From Trogon surrucura (Eukaryota; Chordata; Aves; Trogoniformes; Trogonidae), in NCBI GenBank assembly GCA_020746105.1, contig CM036620.1, positions 30,847,916-30,911,915 on the forward strand: a DNA stretch of 64,000 nt, given 5' to 3'. The notes under the pieces were generated by a model. The model was not told the DNA's origin and made no database searches. It saw only the letters and a program-made list of their open reading frames with translations. Positions 36,652-47,280 of the stretch are shown one piece after another (the first letter of the stretch is position 1; each line of letters starts with the position of its first letter). The translations under genes were made by a program, and so were the position numbers.

Positions 36652-37323
36652 CTAGCAACCAGGGTGTAGGAAGGAGGAAGAAAAAAGGGAAGGGCAGAGG
36701 CATGAAAAGTAACAGCATTTAGGTGGTGGGACTAAACTGCTGTTTACATGAAATGAAGAACTCCACAGTAATTTTTCAGTGGAAATAGTTGTTAACTTTT
36801 GGGAAGTAACATTAAAAAAACGTTGTGAATGTGTCCAGGGAACTTCAGAAAGTGGCTTTGTATTGCCTATTTCAGCACTAATCATTAACAAATCCTCTAA
36901 AGAAGGAAGGCTGACTGGAAGATGCCGAGGCTCACAAATTTGCTGAACTACCACTGTTTGTAGTAAGGCTTTTAACAAGGACTTTTGCGTTGTGCTGATT
37001 ACTGGCTTTTCGCCAAGGAGACTGGTATTGTTTTGATACAGTGGCATGGTCCTAGACTTTGGCACGTCAACAGTGTTTAAAGAACAAGAAACGTGTGCCT
37101 GCTGAGGAGTTATTATGACGGACAGATTTCCAAGATCTCTTGTTGCCACCAGCGCTGCACTGGGTAACAGAACTAGGAGGTTGCAAATATTTGGGTTTTC
37201 TGCGTGCAGAATTGGGCGACCCTGTAGTTGTTGTTGGAACAGGGACTTCAGTTGCCGGAGTTGGAAGGGACTGTTCCCTCTTGCCCCAAGCACTGCAGAT
37301 GCTGCTGGGACTCCGTCTCCCAT
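36652..37323 (-). CDS. Hypothetical minus-strand open frame (unrecognised)
   Basis: A 223-codon frame in ordinary-composition DNA, where frames this long are uncommon by chance. The in-frame stop just upstream (TAA, complement of 37333-37335) means it cannot extend much 5'. Start context is poor (TTGTATGG). The protein begins MGDGVPAASAVLGARG. It has a short hydrophobic stretch (LLVLLPSAALVA) near residues 50-60, is rich in Ser, Thr, Leu, Val and Gln through the middle, and ends in a Cys/Ser-rich tail. No signal peptide, repeat or domain I know. It lies 1.5 kb downstream of the CpG island on the opposite strand. It could be a decayed retrocopy, an antisense transcript's chance frame, or a lineage-specific gene; the first two are likelier. 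Confidence 0.15.
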   Translation of the reverse strand: MGDGVPAASAVLGARGNSPFQLRQLKSLFQQQLQGRPILHAENPNICNLLVLLPSAALVATRDLGNLSVIITPQQAHVSCSLNTVDVPKSRTMPLYQNNTSLLGEKPVISTTQKSLLKALLQTVVVQQICEPRHLPVSLPSLEDLLMISAEIGNTKPLSEVPWTHSQRFFNVTSQKLTTISTEKLLWSSSFHVNSSLVPPPKCCYFSCLCPSLFSSSFLHPGC

Positions 37324-39122
37324 ACAACTCCTTTAAATACTAGCAAGAGCCAGACAGCCCTAAAAGGAAAAATATAAAATAGAAAACCCCAATCCCTCGC
37401 CGTGTTTTGGGACAAATCTGCTGCTCAGATGTTGAAAACCATGAAGTTTGTGTTGTACTGATGTTACTGACCCTGTTTGGGATTGCAGGGAGTGTTTCAC
37501 TTGTAAGTTACTCGGGTGAGCAGTAAGGTGGTTTTCTCAGAGTGTGCCTTAGCAGTGACTTTAGATCCCTTGCTCTATTTTGTTCTGAGTGGACTATGTG
37601 TCTTGTGTTTCTACAGGAGCCATTTAAGGCCCTTTTTTAAAAAATGCCCATCTTTTCAAGGTGGAATTTCACATGAGCTGTAAAATTACGCTTGTCACAG
37701 CAAGCGACCCTTCTACCTCTCTCACTTGACTGCCACATAGTAGCTCTAAGTGTGGTAGCAGCATCTATAAGCCAGCCTCACAACTGGAGCCTGAAAGTGG
37801 TAGAACGAAGTTGCCAAGTTTCAAGTAGAGTTGGTGGTTATCTTGGAAACTGTGCTGGAGAATACAGCCACAAATGATTTTGCCAAATAATATACATTAT
37901 TTATTTAGTCCAGTTCTCTGATTGCTGTTAAGGCAGTCAGCCAGCAGCAGTAAGTGTTGTGACATCATTGTGAAAGGCAGTGTGCTGATTCTGAAATGGA
38001 GTGGGATGTACTATGATTCATTATTAAAAAAAAATAAAAATCTGTAGTCTGAACGGAGATAAAGCATATGACTGCATCATGGCTGAAAGCCAAAAAGGGA
38101 ATTATATGAATCAATCACACTTGTAGCATTATTCTGATCCAATACTCCATAAGGCATTCAATACCTTCTTACTCATTTAATGATATTCTGCAGGAAAAAT
38201 GTTCTTTTGAACACTGAACAAGTAACTAGTAACAAGTTGCCATAGTTCCGGTTGTTACACTTTCAGATCGTCACTGCTTGCATGTTCTATTTGCATAGCT
38301 TGTCCCTATATCCCAGATAATAAAATGGTACAAATGGAAAGTACCATGAGTAATCATCTTCTCAGTCACCCATTGAAAAGAAGTCTCTTACGCCTTCCCT
38401 TAGGGTAGAGGAGTCTCTTAAAAAGACCAAAAACAAACCCACCCATTTTCCCAAGGAATTTCTGTGTGGGTGGAGACAGAGGTGGTGGGGTTAAGGAATA
38501 GAATTCTGGACCTCTATCATCAGCTGGGCTAATTCCAAGGACAGCTGATGACTGACTCAAAAAGTTTGTTTGGACTAAAATACTGGGAATGTGCCTCACG
38601 CATTGCGTAGCAGGGAGTAACAGAAGGAGGGTAGGGGAAAAACAAGGTTTGAGAAATTAGACAAACAGCTAACTAATTTCACCCATGTATCTTGCACTAT
38701 TGTTGAAATAAAGGAAAAAAAAAAAGTGTGCTACCTTGTAAGGGAATCAGAAGAAGTGTTCTACTAATTGTCCACAGTAAAGGATTTTAAATCTGCGGAC
38801 AATTTAAAGAAAGTTGCTATGCTTTGAAAATCGCTTTAACAGTTAAAATATTTAGATTCCTGTCTATCTTTTCATGCAAACTTGTTAATCTCTGTCAAAC
38901 ACCTTCCAGAAAGCTGAATCATCTTAGCAACCTGAACAAAATTCAGACTGTCCTTCAAAGTTTTCTGTGGAGATGTGGATTCAAAGTTGGAGTGTTGTTG
39001 CCTGGTGGCATACATCTGACAAGAAACCGCAGTAGGATTATTCTTACAAATAAATAAAGACTTGCAGTATCAAGGCTTCAGTTTGACCTAATTCTTGCTG
39101 TGTGTGTTTTTTTCCTCTTATT

Positions 39123-39154
39123 AAAAAAAAATGTGTGTGTGTATATATATATAG
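39123..39154. repeat. A9-(TG)5-(TA)n simple repeat
   Basis: AAAAAAAAA, then TGTGTGTGTG and TATATATATATA. Confidence 0.9.
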
Positions 39155-39739
39155 GTAGCATTTCTGTTGCAGTATGCAAAGAAATAGGCTTGTTCTATGC
39201 TCAAGTTCAGCAAGAAAGGAAAATTCAGCATTTTGATCCTAATCAAGTACAGCCTATCTTTTAAGATGGTTTTAAAGAAGCAGCAAAGAAGTGAGCAGGT
39301 GAATGGGTAGACAGCTAAGATAACCAGGAATAGCTAAATAGCAAAGTACCCCTTGGAAGTGTCCTCCACAGGTACAGGGCAATAGGCCTGGCCCTTTCTG
39401 ACTAGTTGCTGTGATGCAATTTAGACAACATAAAATATTTTCATGTGTTCTGCAATGTTACCTCTAACTTCAAACATATTTCACGTGAGTTCCCAGCGTA
39501 TGAATGTTGGTTTTGACAGAGGTATGCGTGAGGGAGGAGAAGTTTCCTGGTTTAAGTTGAATTTTTTTTGTAGACTTACAAAAGAGGATAATCACTGCTG
39601 TATTTTTTACTCTACATGAGCTACCCTATCCTTACACTTACATTTCAATTACCAAATTTGAAACAACTCCTCTGCTTAATCTCCCTTCTAATAATGTATA
39701 AACGGTCCAAGCTTTGTCTTCCAATGTCCTGGTGTGAGC

Positions 39740-40170
39740 TGCTCTAAGTCACATCGTGTCGGAAAAGGATTTGGCTCCATTGCAGTAATACCCCGGCTTA
39801 CCAAGTGGGAAGATGTTTAGGTCAGGAGGATGACTCTCCATGCGGTTACGCACACGTGGTTGGAGTGTTTACAAACAGCGTCCCAGCATCCTCCGCAGCT
39901 GCCTTGACGCAGCCAGCGAGGACACACTTCTAGGAATGTTCCTGGTCCTCATGGGTGGTGGAGGAAGGGGAAAGAAATAAAAAGTGCCAAGTCCAAGAAA
40001 ACGTATTGTAGTTCGGGGTTTTGGCTGAGCATTCTGCCTCTGTGTTGCGTTTTAGATTGTTGGTTCCGTCGTCAGGCACCACTGTGTTTTCCCCCGACTC
40101 GCGCACGATCTGGGCTGTGTCAGCGCATTTGCCTGGAACGGACCGACCCTAAGCGTGCGACGGAGGTTAA
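39740..40170. other. CpG-rich islet
   Basis: Local rise in CpG within AT-rich DNA; about 13 CpG in the last 100 bases (CCGACTCGCGCACGATC, ACGGACCGACC, GCGTGCGACGG). It contains CACGTG at 39853-39858 and TGTTTACAAACA at 39866-39877. No open reading frame of note. Probably an unmethylated regulatory element if this is intronic. Confidence 0.5.
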
Positions 40171-42717
40171 GGGAATTGTTGCAAAGGTTTCAAATTATTC
40201 CCCTGCCCTCCTCCCCCATCCCTTTTAAAAATTTTATAAGGAATTCAATCCCTGAAAGCTTCTGTGACAAAACAGCTCTTTGCTGTTTGTCCCACTGTAA
40301 ATGGTTATATATTTTTCCTTAATTAGGCATGACTCACTGCCTGCTAGAATACTAGAACAATTCCCTTTTAAAGAACAAAAAAAATAAATCATGAATCCTA
40401 GTAACTTTATAAGTAAAATCAAATAGCTGAAAGTCTTTATTACTTAATGAGACATGTTGACACAAAGAGGCGTTGCTGTTACGAAAGCTAATACCACTGT
40501 AAGGCAAGTTTTGAATCTCCATTAGACCTAAGAAGCTTGGTGGAGACTTCTGCATTTACTCAATCACACGAATAATGCCATCAATCTTTTGTTTAAAAAG
40601 AAAAAAAAAATAAAAGAAAAAATAAGAAAAGGAGAAGGGAGAGAGAGGTGGTGGTAACTATTGAGGTTGTCTTGCCAAGATGGTTTCAGGAAACATGGAT
40701 GAAAATACTTCGTAGCTGGTCAGAAGCATCCAACTGACAACATATTTTGCGCCCTCCCCTGTGGACCTAAACCGAAGCTGTCAGACAGGTTCTGCTCTCC
40801 CTTGAAGCCTATGCTGTGCATGCACTGTAGGACCTCATCCAGAAACATTATTTTCCAGTCCCATGCACATTTTTCAGACTTTGTCATGCAGTTTTGCAGC
40901 AAGCACTTGGGATGGTGTGTAAAGCACATCAGTTGCTTTCCAAAATGATCTTAAGAACTGGCTTTTCCTCCCTTTTTCCCAGGAGGAAGCAGCTGGTACA
41001 AGTGTCTGTTCCATATTCTGTATTTGTCTAGCTGAGTCACGGTATTCACCATCATACAACAGAGTACAAAGGCCAGTCTGCAGATCTTGTTATACACGTG
41101 ACTTCTGCTATTAGTTGTACGTTCACATTGGTTGCTTCCATTTTATGTTAATGTCAATTACAAATGCTGTATTTCTGTTATTACATTCCAGTGGTTTCTT
41201 TCTCATCTATCTTTTAATTTACAAGACACAACTGTTTGGATCACAGCCAGAACCTGCTTTTGTTACACTAATTTCTTCATCTTCTTTTGTTTTCTGCCTT
41301 TTTTTTTTGACCCACAGTTCCCATTACTCTTGCAGCAACTAGGTAGCAGAAGGTAGCAAGCGAAAATAAAGAATATATGAGAGAATAGGTGACAAAGGCA
41401 TTTCTGAGCTTGCCCTGACTATTTGTTCCTTCTTTTGCCACTTTTAGTGCTGTTGGAGAGATCAAAGGGTAAACGTTAACCTTGGGCTTTATGCTGACAG
41501 GACAGTTTTGCCCTCAAATTCAGTGTCCTTTAATAACTTTCCATATTTGTCCTTTAGCATGAGAGACAACAACTGTTCATACAGCACTCACCCCTGTTTC
41601 ATGCCCCTGATACTTTTTTTGTCTTTGTTTAATCTGTTTGTTCTTTCAGTGCTACTTCACTTGTGTTTGAAGTCACATACTTTGAAGTTATACAATTTTT
41701 ATACTTGCCAAAGGACACAAAACTCTTTTAGTTCTCATGTAAGCAAAAAGGAGAAAAGAATGATTGCATATTTCCTCTTGTGTGCAAGTAGCATTACTGT
41801 CCTGCTTAAGGTAAAAACGAGGAAAATGAATTGTTGCGGTAAAGCAGGAGTTGCTTCCCTTCCCCCAAAGTTACTGAAGTTCACAGAAGTGAGATACTTC
41901 CTTAAAGCTTAAAGTGCATGTATAGCTTAAGAAAAGGAATGCAGTTTATCCCTGAAAGAGAACATATGAAAGCTGGAAAATACATTGGACTTGCCTCTCC
42001 CTGGGATTTGGAGAAGTGGGGCTGCATGTATGTAGGTACTACAGATCTCAATATATTTTCGTTTCAGATGACCAATTTTATTTTTTCCCCACTGAGCTCC
42101 TTTGCTTGCTTGTCTGTTTGATTTCAAGTTTGTCTGCTCAAAATGGTCTGAAGATATTACTAAAATGGCGACAGTAAAACTCTAGAAACATGAAAGCTGA
42201 GCACCTGGAAAGGGTCAGATTTAGCACTTATTTAACTCATATAACCAGTATACATTTTGGAGGAAAGAAAACCTATGCTTAGTGAGTGTCCATTCTGCAC
42301 ACAGTCAGTTTGCAAGTGAATCGCATACCCAGGAGCAAGTGAAAATATTGACCAAATAGGAAAAAAGCTCTCTTGATACTTACAAACACATCAAGGCACG
42401 AGCCAGAAAAATACAGCCTTTCAGTTCTCTGTTCTTTCTGTGGTGCTCTGCATACTTTCCGCAGAACATGTATTCTCTTTAAATAAGTTTGGACCTGTAT
42501 TTTTCGGCTTCCCTGTAGTTCTTAATGCAGAGAAGAAGATTTTGTAGGTGTGAAAAGAATTGTGCTGAGCTGTTTTCTTTCTCTCTGTTACTACCTGTGG
42601 CACCAGAGTAGGGAGAGACCAGGTAGGAAAACAGAGATTCCCAGGAATTTTTCCGCTGTGCCTATGTTGTGCAGTTGATAATACATTAGGTATAGAGGTG
42701 TTGGTTGGGTTTGTTGG

Positions 42718-42747
42718 TTTTTTTTTTGGTTTTGTTTTTTTTTTTTT
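42718..42747. repeat. T-rich tract
   Basis: T10 and T13 runs separated by GGTTTTG. Confidence 0.88.
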
Positions 42748-43472
42748 GCAGTGCTGTCAGCTGACTTGTGATCCTGCAAACTGATGGCAGCCTTTGGCCT
42801 TTTCACAAAGACCTATTCATTTTCCTTGGGCTCCCAGAGCTGTAACAGCCTGCCTATGTCGAGACACTTGGAGGGGTGAGAACTGGGCAGTCACATACTT
42901 TGTAGCAACTGAAAAAAAAAGTAGTTGGTGGGGGTGGGTGGTGTTATTTTTAATTCTTTGAAGGGGGTAGGAGAGGAGAATGCAAGTTAAAATGTTTTTT
43001 TGCTATAAAATATAAACTGTAGCTGATGGATTGGAAGGAAGTTTTGCCTCTGGAAGAGCAAGTCTGTAACTACCTACTGAGTAGCTGTTTTTTCTTGGAA
43101 CAGCTACTAGCTGGTTGGAGATATTTTGTTGGACAAGCTGGAGCATGAGTCTAATTCAGGATGGCAACTCTGATGCTTTAAATATAAGGAGAGTGGATAG
43201 AGTGAAATTAATTGTTGCACGTTAAGAGGCACCTCATATCCCAGCCATGAAACAGAATCCCACTGTGCTTGGGGCTGTGCAAACGTAAGCCATTCTTGTT
43301 CCATTATGCTATTTAATTCAGTAAAGGAGACAGAGAAAAGGGGTCTGGCAGCACACAAGGGGCCAGAATGTTAGTAACTCTTGTTTATAACACAAAGCAG
43401 AGGCAGGCAGCTCCCTTCCAAAAACCTAAATATTTGCAGTAAATAAAGCAAAGCTGCTCTTACTACCTGCTC

Positions 43473-43503
43473 TGTGTGTGTGTGTGTGCGCGTGTGTATG
43501 TGT
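43473..43503. repeat. (TG)n microsatellite
   Basis: About eight TG units interrupted by CGCG, then GTGTGTATGTG. Confidence 0.92.
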
Positions 43504-43686
43504 TACGAGGAGTTCCTAAGCAGCACTGCTGCAGTCTTTTCCCTGGGGTGCTAATATTACTGAGCAGGCAAAACACGCAGAGAGTAAGAGAAAGGGTACA
43601 AAATTAATACACAACCAGGAGCCAAAGCACACACACATCATGCAATGTGGTACAAACGCTGCTGGAGCCATTCATTTCAGTGCTGC

Positions 43687-43728
43687 TTTTTTCTTTTTTT
43701 TTTTTATTTTTTTTATTTTTATTTTTAA
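43687..43728. repeat. T-rich tract with ATTTT units
   Basis: T-runs broken by single A or C over about 42 bases. Confidence 0.88.
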
Positions 43729-44954
43729 CCCTAAAAGACATACAGGAAGGCTGTGGTATAGCTCGGAACTGAACCCACATCTCCTAAGCCCCAGTACTTT
43801 ACTCATGATACCCTCCTTCCTGCTCATTCAGAGGTTTACAGATAGTTTTCTCTGCTTACTAAGATAACAGCAGTATCAATTTTAAGAAACAGAAACTAGA
43901 CTCAGGAACAAGTAGCTTTTCACTTTTTTCCAGAAGTTGGTTTTCAGTAGCATTTTCTACTGATTGACAACATATTTTTTGTCTGCATGAGCCTTTGGAC
44001 CTTTAAAGCAGCAGTGCTCATCCAAAACAACTCAGCAAATTAAATACTGTTGTTTATCTCCTCAGGGAAGAGGATGGCTTTTGGGGAATTTGGTTAACTG
44101 CAGCAGTGTTGAAATGCTCCACTGCAAGTGAGAAAGGGTGCAGGAAAGGATGTTATCTCGGTTTTACTGGCACTGCAGATGTCTCCACGCATCTCCCAAC
44201 AAATAAGCAAAATCTTACAATGAGCTAATTGTAAATAGTTTGTTGTGTCAGTTAATTGCAGTGTGTGAAAGAGTTGTGTAGTGTCATTTCAATAAGTAGG
44301 TACTCCAGTAACTCCCATTAACCTTTAATACCCTTGATCCTCCTATTCATTCAGGCAAGATTTCCCACAGTCTGCAAACTGCTCCTGTACATCAGCTCCA
44401 ATCTACCACATGACTCCTGTTTTGATCTGGTTTATCAATTAAAGGTTCGTCCAGGTTCACAAACCCTCACGCTGACATCATACGTGGTAGCAGAGCTCAA
44501 AGGAAAAAACCAAAACACAACACTGAACCAAAACCACTCTAATCTGATGTCAGAAATCTCTCTGCTGGAGGTGGGATGCTCAAACCCATGAAGGTGACAC
44601 AACCTTAGCAGCATCTGTAGCTTTCTGTGCAACAGTAACCTGTTACCTCCTAGACTTGAATCGGAGACTCTAAATTTTATCATCTCTCTCTGGTCTTCAG
44701 GAGCCTCTTTGTTGTTGATAGTCATAGCTCAGCCCATCTGGTGTGGTACACAGTGCGTTTAACCGAGAGCCTGCCCCAGGTAACTTCAGCACATTCACAG
44801 ACTTGTGATGCAATCCATGATGGAATGCATCTGGAAATAAAATCTGATGGGTGATTTAGCTCACGCACCATCTCTGGATGCTGACAGAAACAGTTGACCG
44901 TGAAGGACAGATGGATTTTTCCCTGTCACATTTAGAGATCTAATAGCACTGCAA

Positions 44955-45260
44955 ACGACTTTGGAAAAAAGATGGAGCCGGAGCACGCGGACTTGCTTCC
45001 CCCCAGGTTGCTCCTCTCCCTGCTGTAATTCGGAGGTTCACCTAGCCGAGCCCAAAGGTGGCTCGGGTGCACTTGGCCACCCTGTTTACAAACACCCTCC
45101 TGGGCCTACCCCAGGCGCCACGTCACAGGCAGGGGCATGCCCTGCTGTGCGGCCCAGCGCCCCTCCCAAGAGCTTGCGAGAGCCCCCAGTTTTTACCGCA
45201 TTGGCGGCTGCTGGTGGCGATCGTGGCCAAAGGCAGGGCTGTGACGGGCCTGCTAGCTCA
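44955..45260. other. CpG-rich islet
   Basis: About 16 CpG in 300 bases with raised GC, flanked by CpG-poor DNA. It contains TGTTTACAAACA at 45083-45094 and GCCACGTCAC near 45118. Overlapping frames of 113 and 90 codons are Pro/Ala/Gly-rich and not convincing. Confidence 0.5.
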
Positions 45261-46619
45261 TTCAGGTTTGCTTGTTTTACATTCAAGCAATATTCAGGCT
45301 AGGGGTTTAGAGCAAGGTTGTCTACAGTGAGTCAAAAATAGAAACTTTATTGCTCGATAGTGTAGTAGCGCTGGGGAGCGCTAGCTAGACGTACACACAG
45401 TGGCGAGGAAGGTACTTTTCTGCTTTCCAGAGATGCTGCTAGGGGATTGGGTAACGTTTACAGTAGGGCAGGATTTCAGGAAGCCTGTGGAAATAAATGG
45501 GCACTTTTTTATTGCTTATTTCCCACTAAGAAACCAGGGACCACTTTTTGTCCAGGCTTAAGAGACGGGTCTCAACAAAACATGAGTAGCTTGGAGCAGC
45601 TAGTATTTGAAACCATGGTTGCATTATCACTCAGAGAAAGCTGCCTTGGGTTTGCTTTGTTTTAGCAGGCTGTTGGCATAGAGCAAGAAAGAGGTTTGAG
45701 CAGCTGTGTGTTGCTGCATTAAATGGCCTCCCATAGCTGAGGCACAAGAAGACAAAGCATGCTTCTTTCCAGCCACTCAGCTAAAATTGTATTGACTTAC
45801 TTTTTCCTGCTCTCCTCACGAGTTCAGAGTTCAAGGACTTGCATATCTACTGTACCTTGAGTTCAGATAACAAGATATATAACTGCATGGAGGGGAAACA
45901 AACAGTAAAGTTCGTGCTCTTCAGAGACGAGCGTTTTTCTCTACTTGTTCCTCTGTTTTGTTTCGGGGTGTGCACTGTTTGTTTTTCTCCTTTTGTTTTA
46001 CTCTCCCTCCCGCTTACCCTCTGCTGTGCACACCCTCTTCCAGCCTGCTTCTCTGGCCGAGAAATGCAGACTCAGCAGGGACTGGTAACACTTTAACTCT
46101 TTGTCCTATTCTCAGCTTTCCCAGCAGAAGTCAAAGTGAATGAGTCTTACCGCTGCACTTGAAACAGAGGGACGGCGACCTTAGACTGTTCCCCCCTTTT
46201 ACGTTTGTATTCTTTTTCTTGCAGCGTATAAAGTGCATGGCCAGAATGAGATTAAACTTTCCATAGGCTTTGGGTGGCTGTATCTGCTAATTTCTTGTTA
46301 AGAGGAAATGAAAGACTTGTGACTTTTGTCTGTACTGGCCATATCTAGCTTCATGCAACCTCTACTGATAAACAGAAATAATTTAGGAGTTACTTCCTCA
46401 AAGGCCTGAAACGTGGTCTTAATTTCATCAGTGCAAAGCCAGCAAAAAGCTATTTAGACATGAAGTCTTGGTTATCTGTCTTTGAAGTCATTTTGGAAAT
46501 TTTGGCAACGTGCCCTTATACAATTCTTTTTGCTAATAGCCATAGTTTTGCATTGTGCTGTGGGACCATGCTGGCTCTAATTTCAGCAGCTTAGGGCAGA
46601 AATGAGTTTTATTTTTCTT
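45261..46619. other. Non-coding spacer between CpG-rich islets
   Basis: Mostly ordinary DNA. One CpG patch (AGCGCTGGGGAGCG at 45367-45380) is repeated exactly at 47005-47018 in the next islet. Confidence 0.5.
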
Positions 46620-47280
46620 GAGAACAATTCGGCGCTGCCCTTTGCTTAGAGCCGAGAGACGGGACCTGCCTGGATGCTCGTCAACATTAGCACCCATCCA
46701 CATGTGCTGCCTACGGGAGAAGAGGTTCCCATTCGCCCTTCAAATAACCCGCCGGAGCATCTGATGGGGTTGTGTGAGGGGCGGGCGCCAGCCGGAGCCT
46801 CGGCGTGAAGTTGGCTTTAGTGACATCGACGTCGGCGCCAAGGTTTACCTCTCGGCTCTGCGCTCCAGGTCACGCTGGGTGTCTCACCACGTGCTGGCGC
46901 GCACATGGCAGCAGTGTTTACAAACATGACCCCAGAAATCTACGGGCAGTTATGAAAGAGCCAGCGAATGCCGCGTCCCGCCTGCGAGGGTGACCTAGAT
47001 CGCCAGCGCTGGGGAGCGAGTAGCGAGGCGCTCGTACCGAATGCAGGCTCTCGGAGCACATCAGGCGTTCAAGGCAGATGGTTTTGCTCCCAAACTGATT
47101 TGAAATACCCTTGCCGCCATGAGGGAGTTTTCTGCCGTAAACTAAAAATAGCTACTATTAACTAGCAGGAGCGGCGGGTAGGTGATTCAGCAACTCGGGG
47201 ATAGAAAGTGACTGTATTCTTCTGTACCGTAAGCGTGTTTCTGCAGTTAACCGATGCAAAAAGTGCGTAAAATTCAAAGC
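46620..47280. promoter_or_regulatory. Downstream CpG island, candidate alternative promoter or enhancer
   Basis: By hand count roughly 50-55 CpG in 660 bases at about 50-55% GC, so observed/expected CpG is near 1, which meets the usual island criteria. It carries ATCGACGTCGG (GACGTC at 46828-46833, like the CRE-type site of the main promoter), an E-box CACGTG at 46888-46893 and TGTTTACAAACA at 46915-46926. No convincing TATA or first exon is visible. It lies about 12.5 kb downstream of the main island. Confidence 0.6.

Larger units (their letters stand above)
35116..39739. other. Probable first-intron DNA, no exon recognised
   Basis: AT-richer, CpG-poor DNA directly downstream of the CpG island. 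The only unusual feature is a 223-codon minus-strand frame at 36652-37323. TG/TA microsatellite at 39123-39154. No transposon recognised. Confidence 0.55.
40171..44954. other. Non-coding stretch, no gene recognised
   Basis: AT-rich, with T-rich runs at 42718-42747 and 43687-43728 and a TG microsatellite at 43473-43503. A 134-codon plus-strand frame (41508-41912) is Phe/Leu/Ser-rich with no domain recognised. No transposon recognised. Confidence 0.55.

Noticed and set aside
41508-41912. 134-codon plus-strand frame
   Set aside because: Composition follows the T-rich DNA; no domain, no splice context.
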